Shown here: positions 34,027 to 44,680 of the stretch, piece by piece
Position numbering within the stretch: position 1 is the first letter of the stretch
Layout: each line of letters starts with the position of its first letter
Assembly: GCA_036925085.1 (NCBI GenBank)
Contig: JAUPFP010000023.1
Coordinates: forward strand, 1,811,778 to 1,875,777
Reading direction: 5' to 3'
Length of the DNA stretch: 64,000 nucleotides
From: Brachycybe producta
Taxonomy: Eukaryota > Arthropoda > Diplopoda > Playtdesmida > Andrognathidae
The notes under the pieces: generated by a model
What the model saw: only the letters and a program-made list of their open reading frames with translations
Told to the model about the DNA's origin: nothing
The model's database searches: none
Made by a program: the position numbers and the translations under genes

Positions 34027-35473
34027 ATTTCAGGTCATCTCTTTTTTTTAAATATCAGATTTCTTTCAACTTATTTTTCCCCAATGTGACGTTTTCTCTC
34101 CAGATGTTTTTAAATATTGGTTAAGAAGGAACAAAATTTCAGTAGGTTTATATAATAAAGTTGGATTTTAATTAAAACTAAAAGAATGGTTTTTCCTTGA
34201 AGTGAGATATTCAACAGGAAGAGTGTCGATTCTTGGAATTTTGTTAAAAGGGTTAACTTTCCTACCTGTTGTTGTTAATTTATTTTAACACTAAAAATTT
34301 GCTTTTCCTTTGGAAATACTTTATACAGGGTGATTCAATTTTTTAATCAGCTTGATTGTTGAATACATTTTAGATTCAGAATGGAGGATTTTTTTTTATT
34401 TTCTTCTTCTCAATAGATATTGGGTTTTTATGTGCATTCTAATTTCTAACAGAATGCAATTTCTTTGGATCATTAAGTGAAAAGGTGATAAAAGCTATTT
34501 TACATAGAAAAAAAATCTCAAGAGACTCGTTAGGCTAATTTGAAAATGTTTCATATGGGAGGGGGAGGTAGGAAACCAGAACTTTCAGGACAAAATACAC
34601 CTTTTTTTGTTGCTTATTTTACCATAAGACAAAAAAAAACCTGTCGAGTGAAAATACTCTTTTTTTTTTTAAAAAATACTGAATTTTATATCAGTAGGGA
34701 ATTTATACAAATAAAGACGAATGTAAATTTTGAAAATGGAAAAAAATCGCACTAAAAGGAAAAGAGGGGGGTAAAAAAGGGAAGAAATGGAGAAACAAGG
34801 AGGAAATCACCTAACAAGGGCTAAGTGAGCCTACAAGAGGCTAAAGGCGTAGGTGGAGGAGGAGTAGGACTAGAAAGAAGAAAAAAACCTGGGAAAAAAT
34901 GAAAGTTTCGCCCGAATAATAAGGGGGTTAGTTTTAGTTTGAAAGGGGGGAAATGGGGGTAAGTGGCTTTTATTTTGTAAAGAGAGACAAAGGGATAGAT
35001 TTAGGGTTAGGTTGTATTATACCTGTATGTATGGTTTTTACAGTATATAGGGGATAAATTAGTGCGGTTTTTCCATATGTATTAATGTATATTGGGAGTT
35101 CTTCCCTAGATTTCTTGAGTTTATTATAAATCGATATATACCAAGGCGGAGATCATATATAAAAATAAGGGGAGAGGCGGAGGAAAAAGGTGAAGAAAAT
35201 AAAACAAAATCATTTGTTTTTATAAACGAATAAGAAAAATAAAAACATTTCATTGCGTTGAAATTTTAAAGTAGATTTCGTTTTTTTTTTTAGATAAAAA
35301 AAAACTATTTAAAAAGTCGATGGGAAAGTTGAGTAGTTTTATGGAAAAAAAAGAAGAGATTTGTGTTACTGAAGATAGATAGATAGATAGGGAGGAGGGG
35401 TTTTAAAGGGGGAGGGGGAGAAAGAGTAAAGGGAGAGGTTAGTGTTTGAAGAGAGAGAGAGAGAGAGGGGGCC
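34027..35473. other. Intronic spacer, purine-rich, no gene
   Basis: T runs to 34680, then G/A-rich text 34740-35000 and (GATA)n at about 35375-35390 and GA tract 35450-35467. No repeat family or exon recognised. Confidence 0.4.
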
Positions 35474-35558
35474 ATGTGGTATGCATCACGTGGGATCCAG
35501 ATGCGACCGTCAAGACCTGTTACCTTAGAAACCGGGGTCTTGATGATTACCACATGTT
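35474..35558. promoter_or_regulatory. Candidate regulatory island with X-box GTTACCTTAGAAAC
   Basis: A mixed-composition patch among low-complexity DNA. GTTACCTTAGAAAC at 35519-35532 fits the RFX X-box pattern. A CACGTG E-box is at 35488-35493. CATGTGGTATGCATCA (35474-35489) and TGATGATTACCACATG (35543-35558) form an imperfect inverted repeat around them, with GTCAAGACC / GGTCTTGA inside. It could be a small transposon remnant instead. Confidence 0.3.
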
Positions 35559-36369
35559 TTGACCGATCTCTATCCCTCATACCATCCACCCACATACCTT
35601 GTTGTATGTAGGCTTTCTTTTAGGCTTATATTAGAATCCACATACTGGACATAAAAACCTGGATTTCACCTCGTACCTCTTCTGAACCACCTCTCCATCT
35701 CCACACTTTCCCCCTTAGCTGTTCCCTATTTCTCTCCTATCGTCATTATTACAGGGTGTTTGGGGCAAATTGAGTTAGTGATATTTTTCTTCCCCCTTTG
35801 TTTCTACTAATATAATTTTTAGTATAAGAATCCACCTTTCTTCTATATTTTCTAACAATCTACTCATAATGGTTTGTGGAGGGATCGGATCACATAATGA
35901 GAGGCACTTTTAGACAGAATTACAAAATGGATGCCAAATTTTTTGTTAAGGATGTCAACCAGATAACTTTTCAGGATTTTTATGTTTTTTTTCTAATAAT
36001 TTCAGTTATTTTATATCTCTATTTATAGTTATTTTCGATTTTCGATTATTCCGATTAATTGCATTAATAATTAATCGATATTTTTTTTATTAAAATCTAT
36101 TTTCCCCCAAAATGGATGCCATATTTTTTGTTAAGGATGTCAACCAGAAAACTTTTCAGGGTTTTCATATGTTCACTGTTTCTTCTAATTTCAGTTATTT
36201 TCTCTTTGTAGTTATTTTTGATAATTTTTCGTTATTTTCTATTTGTAATTATTTTCGATTATTCCGATTAATCGCATTAAAAAAATAATCAATATTTTCT
36301 GTTAATGATATCGATTTTTTTCTTCTCTCAAAATGAATCTAAAAAATCACCAGCTCTACTCAGAAACAA
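35559..36369. other. Intronic spacer with a local duplication
   Basis: ATTTTTTGTTAAGGATGTCAACCAG occurs at about 35937 and again near 36123, each followed by an AACTTTTCAGG word, ATTTTCGATTATTCCGATTA and an ATCGCATTAA-like word. This is a tandem duplication of about 180 bp. No gene. Confidence 0.5.
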
Positions 36370-36580
36370 CCTTTAAAAAATCAGTTTTTAGTAGGCTAGA
36401 GACTAGAATAGTTAGTTGATGAATTATCGTTAAAAATAAACTTTTTATACATAGTTAGCAAAATCATCATCAGTTTGAAAAATCATTTTTGTCATTATCA
36501 GTGTATCAGTTTAATCTTTAATAGATGTCGTCATGAAAATTGTTATACTATTCTAGTTTCTAACAATCTCGAAATCTTTA
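36370..36580. repeat. Family A foldback copy, strongly decayed
   Basis: AGACTAGAATAGTTAGTTGA (near 36401) and TTATACTATTCTAGTTTCTA (near 36542) are the opposed arms; AAATAAACTTTTTATACA is the core word. The rest has drifted. Confidence 0.5.
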
Positions 36581-36707
36581 TGTTCACTTCATAGTTCATA
36601 CAATTACAGCTAAAGTTAAGTTCCCACATGCAGAAAATGCTAAATAAAATGGAGTGAACCAGATTATTGTTTTTGTGTTAAAAGAATTATGTTTTACGCC
36701 ACACTTA

Positions 36708-37005
36708 TACCTTGTACACACACATGAGTTAAATGAATTCAAATTAAATGTATTTAGGTGAATTATACGGAATTCAGTTAAGGACAAGAACCAAATAAAA
36801 ATTCACTTTATTATTATTTTAAAATTGAAATACTAAATCAATATTTTAATGTCAATAGTTTATATATTTAAGTATTAACTCAATATTTTCAGATTAATTA
36901 ACTGAATAAATTGAATTCGACATATTGTTTGCTTGCCCTTCACAGGGCTCTGTAGAACACGTTTATTATTTAAATGCATTTAAATTAACAGGCGTGTACT
37001 AGGTA
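36708..37005 (+). mobile_element. Family B element, copy 2
   Basis: Begins TACCTTGTACACACACATGA and ends GTGTACTAGGTA, with the family words AATTATACGGAATTCAGT and CTTCACAGGGCTCTGTAGAA. Flanked by TA-rich sequence (TTA before, TAA after). Confidence 0.75.
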
Positions 37006-37740
37006 TAAGGGACAGAACCGAACATACCGCTCATATCTTTTCGTGTTAAACGAAAAATACTCCACAGTAGTTGAAATCGTTAAAACGTTTTTTTAGTTCA
37101 AATTAGATAAATTCCATTTTAAATCATCATTTTCTGTGTGCATGTGTGGAACCTTGGCCCTAATACTTATATAATAACAGGTTTAAAATAATAAATGAGG
37201 TTTGTTACAAGATGGTAAGTTAAGATATTAATAATGAACAAGTTAAAAATATAATGTTCATTTAAATTTTAAAAAAGGCATATAGAAGAAATTGAATTTT
37301 AAGGTCAGTTTTTAAGGTCATCTCTCTCATCAGTAAAAAAAAAAAGCACTTTGAATTAAAACACTTGATAACAGTTTTACTTTTAACCTTTTTAAACCAT
37401 CTGTTTCTTCTATTCTGCTTATTCTTTATCATCGCCATTTTGCTCTTTTCTCTTTATTTTTTCCATTGAAAAAACCAACACGTCAAAAATAGTGAAATTA
37501 ATACTGCTCTTCTTGTAAAAAAATGTGCGCATCTGCAATATATATTATAGAATATCTTGTCAAGAATTAAAAAAAATGTATAATGTTGTTTATTTTAAAG
37601 AACTTAAATTAAAATTAATAATAATTGTTACTGTATTCTAACTAATAATATTATGAACCAATGCACATTCTCAGTTGAAGTTTCAAAACTTCCAAGATGA
37701 TACACTGAATGAAAAATTATCAGTAATGAATAATAATCAA
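37006..37740. other. Intronic spacer, no gene
   Basis: 37020-37075 has pogo-like text (CTTTTCGTGTTAAACGAAAA). Otherwise AT-rich and without exon signal. Confidence 0.4.
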
Positions 37741-38063
37741 TAGGGCTCGGATTTTTATGCAAACTATCAAACAAATGTTTCTCAATCTGAGGCCCAAGTG
37801 CCAATTGTGCAGTAACAATCTCCCGTTTAGATCAATCAACAATTTATGATTTTTATAATCAAAAAAAGACTGGTTAGAGGCTAAAAGTCTAGTTGACAAT
37901 TTATAGTAACTAGACAACTAGCCTCTAATCAGCCTTTTTTGGTTAGAAAAATCATAATTGCAGTTGCTCTAATGATGATGATTAGATCTACTTCACAATT
38001 GGCACTTGAGCCACAAATTGAGAGAAACATTTGCTTGATATTTACATACCAATTCATGTCCTA
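37741..38063. mobile_element. Family D hAT-like MITE, copy 3
   Basis: Starts TAGGGCTCGGATTTTTATGC and ends ATTCATGTCCTA. Interior arms CTGGTTAGAGGCTAAAAGTC and CTAGACAACTAGCCTCTAATCAG (split here for length) match copy 1 well. The 8-mers on either side (ATAATCAA, ATAATAAT) agree at 6 of 8. Confidence 0.68.
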
Positions 38064-38767
38064 ATAATAATCACAGATGTTTACTAACAAAATAAATTTC
38101 TAACTATTAAAATTTGGTTTATATTTTAAAAGAGATAAAACAATGGATGACATATCAGTGTATTGAAAAAAAAACCTTCCAAGTTCCAAGAAATGAAATA
38201 ACATACCTTTTGTCATTGTGTCAAAATCTGTTCTCTTTAAAGTTCTAAACTATTTATTCATTTTCCGGTGAAAAAAAAAATTACAACCACAACACAGAAA
38301 ATACTTCATCCATATATAAGTTTGTAAACAATTTTGGCATTCATTTACAAAACACATCTACAATATAAAAGTTGATCATTCATTTCATTCTCAATGTATA
38401 AAGTATAATCAGCTTCTTCTCTATGTTGTTTTTCGCTTGAATTGGAAGCCACCGTTTTGAAAATATTGTCATTCAAAGCCAAAAAATGCTGGTGGCAGTT
38501 TTTTTAAGGGGTTGTGTATAGTAGTTTGGGGGGGGGGGGGTTTGAAAAAAAAATATAATAAATAATAATAACACACCATCAATAAAGGCTTCTCTTGTAA
38601 ATTATATAAATCTTAGTGCGTGGCAAGAAGTAATGCAGCCATCAGCACTGCAAGGTTTGTTCTCTACTGCGCATGTGCAGTATGCAGTAACCTCATCTAC
38701 GTTCGACAGTCAAAAATGTCGAATTTTGTAAAAAAAAATTTTAAGTCATAAAATAAATGTTTATCTT
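38064..38767. other. Intronic spacer, no gene
   Basis: Contains a G run at 38527-38540. 38630-38720 has GCAGTATGCAGTAACC and TGCGCATGTGCA, a short GC-richer patch. Nothing identified. Confidence 0.4.
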
Positions 38768-38873
38768 CCAAACTGAATAAGCATTTATTGGAGCAAATGC
38801 CAAACTTAAGAATTGCCAAACTGAACAAACTCCAAGCTTCTTAAGTGCTAAATTAAACAAGCGCCAAACTCAA
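38768..38873. repeat. Family F repeat, decayed copy 3
   Basis: ACTGAATAAGCATTTATTGG, GAGCAAATGCCAAACTT, ACTGAACAAACTCCAAGC and AAACAAGCGCCAAACTC keep the alternating order of family F words with many changes. Confidence 0.45.
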
Positions 38874-39130
38874 ATATGAATTAAGGTTCAAAGTATATAA
38901 AAATGGTAATCATTTAGCCTTCCAAGCTTTAATTGTGTAGTTGTTATATGAATGTAGCTTGTTTGTACTGCAGCACTACAGGAGCACAATATGACAAAAA
39001 GCAGCCGTACATAGAGGCTAAAATTAACCAAGATATAAATGTGGAAAACAAAATAAGTGCAAAAATGATTACACGCTTTCTCATTTTAGCGCTTTTAGGG
39101 TCGGATATTCTTAGTGAATGAACTTAATAA

Positions 39131-39430
39131 TACCTAGTACACACCTGATAATTTAAATGCACTTAAATAATAAACGTGTTCTACGGAGCCCTGTGAAGGA
39201 CAAACAAACTATGTCGAATTCCATTTATTCAGTTAATAATCTGAAAATATTGAGTTAATACTTAAATATAAAATATATAAACTATTGACAAAATATTGAT
39301 TTAATATTTCAATTTAAAATATTAATAATAAAGTCAATTTTTATTTGGGTTTATGTCCTTAACTGGATTCCGTATAATTCACCTAAAAACATTTAAATTG
39401 AATTCATTTAACTCATGTGTGTACACGGTA
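39131..39430 (-). mobile_element. Family B element, copy 3 (reverse)
   Basis: Reads TACCTAGTACACACCTGATA at the left and GTGTGTACACGGTA at the right: the reverse orientation of copies 1, 2 and 4. TGAAGGACAAACAAACTATG and GTCCTTAACTGGATTCCGTA are family words. 300 bp. Confidence 0.75.
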
Positions 39431-39798
39431 TAAGTCAAAGTGATAGGAAAATTACATGTAAAAAAGTTGATGAGTTTGGTATTTAACTTTGACTTGTTAA
39501 TTTCGAATAGTTTGTTCATCATGAAAACAACTTCAGCTTTAGTTCTTCTACTCTTCTAGTTCTTATTACATACTTTCAATTTATTCTTGAAAGTCGTTTG
39601 AATTAAAATATAGAATATCTAACCAAAGTTCTAAAACATGTAACCTATATACAATTTTCGTGTGTATGTTGCAACCTCATTGCTATCAAGTGCCTTCTTA
39701 ATTTACGAAAATGTGTCCCTATTGTGAAACATCTACAATTATTATTGAGCAGAAAGAATGCAATTCATGTCTTTTTGTCACTTAGTTTTTACTTTTTC

Positions 39799-39829
<31 letters not shown>

Positions 39830-40280
39830 TGCAAAAAGAACTTATATATAAAGGTTGGATGCAATTTGACATGTCAAATTGTCTATTCATTAAGATTTGA
39901 TTTTGTTGCAATATACATATTTTGTATGTGATTTCAAGTAAAAGACGAAGAAGGAGGTGGAGTTAAGAAATAAAATTCGAATTTGTGCCGTTGTTCATTT
40001 TAGTGAGTTGAGTCTGAATGACGCAATTCGAGATTTCTGACTTGTGTGCTTTGGAAATTTTTGACAAAATAAAAACTTTTCTCTCTCTCTCTCTCTCCCC
40101 CCTCTCCCTCAATATTCTTTTAATCATCATCCCTATTTCACGTTCTGAAGCTCACCTGAATGCAAAAAGAGAGAGTAAAAAGGGGAAGAGTAAGGGGGGA
40201 AGGGAGGTTAGCGGCAATGTCGTTTAATGTATATATACTGGTTTTTCTCTTCTCTCCAAGAGCATCATTCTGGCGACCTC
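39431..40280. other. Intronic spacer; family A word and (CTTT)n
   Basis: CTCTTCTAGTTCTTATTACA near 39552 with TTTCATCATGAAAAC-type words may be a solo family A half. (CTTT)n lies at about 39797-39830. (CT)n at 40080-40098. No gene. Confidence 0.4.
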
Positions 40281-40294
40281 GTTTCCATGACGAC
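40281..40294. promoter_or_regulatory. RFX X-box-like motif GTTTCCATGACGAC
   Basis: Fits RYYNYYWWRRNRAC exactly, in a CpG-containing patch (40266-40305, CTGGCGACCTC and ACGGCC around it). As a degenerate pattern it is expected several times by chance in 64 kb, so this one alone is weak. Confidence 0.25.
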
Positions 40295-41164
40295 GGCCAA
40301 ATTCCAGTGTGTGGATTAATTAGTGCACTTTTGTGTGTGTGTGGGTGTGTACGTGCAAAAGTGCTGTCACTCTTCTATCCTTGTACACACAGTGTCATAC
40401 ATGTACATACAAGAAGGAGGAGGAGGCCAGGCACTCTCATTGCAATAATTCTTTTTTCTCGGTGCAGTTTATATACCAAAAAACACTCTGGGTTTTTTTT
40501 TTTGACGAAAAAGATGCACTTTTAAAATAAGTTTCTTTATTTCTTCTCTTCCATCAACTAACTTGTTATGCTACGTTTATAGTTTGCATTTCACGCGCTG
40601 ACGTGTGGTCTCTTACAGAATTATATGAACATATAGCCAAAAGATCCTACTTCACAGACATGTTTTCAATTTTTCTTTTTAACTGTTTTTCCCCCCAAAA
40701 AAGAAAATTATCAAAAATGTAGTCTGAAACGTGTGTCAACCAGCCCCGGTCTTCCCTTTACTCAGACATTTTTAATAGTACATGTAAGTTGTATTTATAC
40801 CAAATTGCAACCATTACTGAATGGCTGATATGTTTCTTTTTGTTAAAAGTAACTTGTAATCTCAAAATTGTTAACTAACATCTGATGTCCTACAACAAGG
40901 GAAGTGAGGGTTAAATTACAATTCTGTTTATATTGACGTGCGAGGAGATTTTAAGAATGCGGCCACATCATCATCATCATGGCATCGTCTTAAAATTTTG
41001 CTCCTAAAACACATAGTGATGGGTTATTTGTCACTAGAACAACTTCTCTTTTCTATGAATGGCCATCTTTTCTCATGCAAGACCATCATTTTATGAGAGG
41101 GACACATATTCATGAAAAGTGAAGCTTAAAAATGAGAGAAAGACGCTCCTCATCTATATATATA
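40295..41164. other. Intronic spacer, no gene
   Basis: GT-rich 40331-40350, GGAGGAGGAGG near 40418 and an ATC run near 40968. The 121-codon open frame at 40160-40525 has no domain and is considered chance. Confidence 0.4.
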
Positions 41165-41279
41165 TCGCATACATTTGGTGTAATTGTCCATTACACGAAA
41201 TGACTGCCCATTTTTCGAAATGAACATAAATTGGCCTGATGCAAAACGCGAAATGGACAATTACACCAAATGGATGCGA
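41165..41279. repeat. Small foldback, 26-bp arms
   Basis: TCGCATACATTTGGTGTAAT then TGTCCA at 41165-41190 is mirrored at 41254-41279 with one mismatch. The middle repeats the same vocabulary (AAATGAC, CATTTTTCGAAATG). In style it is like family F: short, hairpin-forming and internally repetitive, but with different words. Confidence 0.6.
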
Positions 41280-42866
41280 CATAAAATATTTTGCTCCAGA
41301 TGAAAAAAAGGTTAAGCGAAAACCCTTTTCCAGGTCACCTTATGATTCACTGATGAGAGAGAAACGAGTAACTTCCTTTCACCCCTTTTCCTCTCCAAAT
41401 TTTAAAGTGAGGGAGGGGGAGGGGGGTTATTACACGTGGACCATACTATGTGTGTGATATTACGTGAGCTGGCATCCTAATGTAAAGTTGGGGGGGGGGG
41501 GGATGGGAGAAGGAGGCTAAATATATTGTAGGTGGAGGATGCGTTTCTAATACCGTTGTCGTTGAGGAATGTGACATTCAAGTGAACACGGGTCTGAAAA
41601 CACCCGGTGTTGCTACTCTCATTGCTTTCTATATATATTTCTGCATGTGCGCATGTGTGTCTATTGGAATGTAATGGGCAGAATGATGAAGTAGTCCGTT
41701 CCTGGAATTAATCCTCAAGCGTCACACACCCCTAGAGACTCTAACAGGCCTACAGAGAGAAAGGAAGAACAAAGGTTTGCAATAAGGTGGATATGATGCT
41801 GTTGTTGCTGCTGGTGGTGGTGGTGGTGGTGGTGGTGGATTTTGTAGGTGGATAGATGTATATTTGGATGGATGAGGGTAAATTTAGCTCATATTGCGAC
41901 CTCCTCCTCCTTCCCCCTCTACAAATAAATTCTCTCCAATGATGTCATCACAATCAGTTAGCACGACAATATGGTGCAATGAAAAGAAGGAAAAAAAAAT
42001 GAAGGTAAGGGTATATTTGAAGGGAAGAATGAGGAGGAGGATTTTAATGGGAAAACGGGGAGAGAAATAGTCATAGTCAACCAGAATCGATTCTGTGTTG
42101 TAAGCAAAGGAATGTATTGAAAATATGCTGAGGTGTGTATGTTGTGAGTGAGAGAGAGAAGAAAATGAGGGGTTGTTGGAGAGAGAGAGAGAGAGAGGTT
42201 TATAGGGACTACATACAGAAAATGAAAGTATAGAAAGGGGGAAGGGAGAGGGTAGGGAAGGGAAGGGAGGGAGGTAGAATGTATGTGTCTTGTATGAAAT
42301 GAATGGTGTCACAGGTGTGATTGCCATACGCCACCACCTTCACCACTACCCCATCATCAGAACACAGTTGGAAATGAACGATTCATTTCCAATCTTCATC
42401 CCTTTTGTCCTTTCTCTTCATTTCTACAACCCTCCGGAGTCCTCCTCCTGTGCCTTCGTCTACTATTACAGGGTGGTCTTCTTTCAGTTTTATATAATAA
42501 AATATAAGGTGATACAAATTTTTTGGTAGTACAAATTAACAGTAGTTATGAAAATAGGTTCTCGAAATAAGCTCAAAGTATTTTTTTCATGATGCTTTTC
42601 ATTTTTTTATAATAAGTTTTATATGATAATTTTAAAATTTATTTTACTAACTTGTCAAATTGCTATTTTTTTTTGAAGACTTGTCAATATCAACATAATG
42701 ATAATATTTTTACTATAAAATTTCAAACTTTTCTCAACATTCTTCTGCCTTTTATTTTTTTAAAAAATGTTTTATAGACAGCTGATTTTTTTTTTCAAAT
42801 TCTGAATATTCTGACTTTCAAGAGATGAACACAAAGGAGAAATTTAAGTGTGATGGAGGTTGCAAG
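41280..42866. other. Intronic spacer, low-complexity tracts
   Basis: Includes a G run (41490-41502), (GGT)n at about 41813-41839, GA tracts near 42180-42196 and GGGAAGGGA tracts near 42240-42270. A left-end-like family A fragment (GACAGCTGATTTTT, near 42778) precedes the family C insertion. No exon recognised. Confidence 0.4.
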
Positions 42867-43071
42867 ACAGGCAATTAGAAATCCGGACAAACATAAGTTG
42901 GCTCCGCCCTTTTTATGACGAACGCAACTTCTAATTAGTTGGTTATGTAGTCTGACGTCACATGCTCCGCCCTTTTCAACGTCGAACCGCACAACAAACC
43001 AATTAGAAGTTGCCGGTCGTCATAAAAAGGGCGGAGCCAACTTCTGTTTGTCTCGAGTTCTAATTGCCTGT
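42867..43071. mobile_element. Family C palindromic MITE, copy 2 (205 bp)
   Basis: Ends ACAGGCAATTAGAAATCCGG and, reverse-complemented, ACAGGCAATTAGAACTCGAG. The arms include GGCTCCGCCCTTTTTATGAC in both. The flanks are GGTTGCAAG (42858-42866) and GGTTGTTCAAG (43072-43082), i.e. a 9-bp duplication with a 2-bp insertion on one side. TGACGTCA is at 42953-42960. The host sequence around it is repeat L. Confidence 0.8.
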
Positions 43072-43081
43072 GGTTGTTCAA

Positions 43082-43140
43082 GCGCCATCTACCTTGCATT
43101 TACACAAGTATTATCCTATGGAGCCCTCTTAACCTAGTTT
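43082..43140 (-). repeat. Repeat L fragment with CTCF-like core
   Basis: GCGCCATCTACCTTGCAT followed by CCTATGGAGCCC matches, in reverse, CTCCATAGATGCAAGG and TAGGTGGCGCC at 62206-62228. The family C element split this repeat. TAGATGGCGC (43082-43091, minus strand) fits the CTCF core. Confidence 0.55.
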
Positions 43141-43564
43141 GGTTTAGTTTATTTATTGTTAGGTTAGTAATTTCTAAGTTTTACCAAGCTCTCAAAACCA
43201 TTTTATGGTAATTAAAACAATACTACAAAACTATTCCATAAAAGAAGGTTGTTATTAACTTTTGTAAAATGGTAAACAAGTGAATGGAACACTCTGTATT
43301 ATTTGGAATCTTCATTCCTCCATCCTATACTATGCAATACACCGCAATTGTAGAATAAATATTCTTTCTGTTGCTCACCCTTTTTTTTTTTCATCTTTTC
43401 TAATGACAATGGTGATGTAATCAGTGAAATTCGGCGTGTTTCACCTGCTATACTTTGCAACAATACTTCATCCTTCTCCTCCCTTTTTTTCATCCTTCTT
43501 TCCTCCCCCCTTCAGTTATCGATTGGGAATATGAAAGAAGAGTTTTGTCTGAATATTAGTTCAA

Positions 43565-43568
<4 letters not shown>
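43141..43568. other. Intronic spacer, nothing recognised
   Basis: Plain AT-rich sequence with C/T-rich text near the following microsatellite. Confidence 0.4.

Positions 43569-43639
<71 letters not shown>
43569..43639. repeat. (TC)n microsatellite, about 35 units
   Basis: Uninterrupted TC dinucleotides; the purest dinucleotide run of its type in the window. Confidence 0.95.
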
Positions 43640-43644
<5 letters not shown>

Positions 43645-44099
43645 TATCATCATTCTGCCTTTATTGTACCATGGAAAAAAGTACATTGAAGTCATGGGTT
43701 CTTTACTTTGCCATGTATTAACGAGTGACCACTCACTGACCAAGTGAATGTGGTATATGTGGTATACAGTATTATACAGAGCTATGAAAAAATAAATAGC
43801 AACCACGGTTACAGTTAAATTGCATTCATTTCTGTTAATATTTTAGTGGAAATCTTTATTGAAATAAAAAAGTAAATACATTATACTATTTTAAATATCT
43901 TTTTGTAAAATAAAATTGAGTCAATTTTCTGTTGAGAAATTTTTATTTTGCATATTTTTTTAAAAAGAAAAGTAAATTTTTTTTATCATCTCAAAACATT
44001 CATAACACCAGGAAAATAACTATTGTGCACTGATATTTTTTTAATTTTTTGGATTTTTTTTATTAAGACAAAAATGACAAAATATTCATTTTTTTGTTA
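43640..44099. other. AT-rich intronic spacer, nothing recognised
   Basis: T- and A-runs, no gene. Confidence 0.4.
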
Positions 44100-44680
44100 A
44101 ACCTTCTGACGTCACAAGCTTCTTATAAAGGCATGTGACCACGTGTCCAGACTAATCGTACTCGGGCTCGGTGTGAACGAACACTCGAGCAGTGATACAA
44201 GTAACACAAGTAACAAAATCCATGGGCTCGTCTGGCTCCACCTGGTGTCGGTACAGGTACTCATCAAGACTTGCAAGTCAATTGGACGGGGACGAGCATA
44301 GTTTAGTTGACTCGCTGTAACGTTGTGTTACTCATCGAATCCACACGAGTGACTGAATTGTCAAAAGTAACTCAACCCTCAGTTGACAAGGGCACAAGCC
44401 CGAGTATAAGTACAAGCATGAGCAGCCATGAGGGTTGTCCCTCTCTGAGGGCGTAAACTTTTTACAGTCAACTTTAACACGAGTTTCTATGGAAGATGGG
44501 TGCTCAAGTTCGGCCCCATTTCGCCCATAAAAAACTACTGGGCCGGATCAGGACACAGGTTGACGACACCGATGCCATACATCAACAGGCCTTGTAACGT
44601 CACCACTTTTTAGACAGTAAATTATACGGCAACAATCGCGGCATGCGCTCGCACATTGCAAGTACATTGCAAGCAGCCGG
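44100..44680. repeat. GC-richer insert containing family K
   Basis: Composition jumps towards balanced GC with many CpGs between TGACGTCACAAG (44107) and GCAGCCGGTTGG (44673). 44450-44625 is shared, inverted, with 55305-55470 (family K words: CTTTAACACGAG, GGGCCGGATC, CGATGCC then ACATCAACAG, CACCACTTTTTA). The first half (CTCGGGCTCGG, GTAACACAAGTAAC) is not found again here. No ORF with a domain. It may be a recent transposon from a family with different base use. Confidence 0.5.

Noticed and set aside
40160-40525. 121-codon frame starting in an AG-rich tract
   Set aside because: Cys/Arg-rich text from low-complexity DNA; no known motif.
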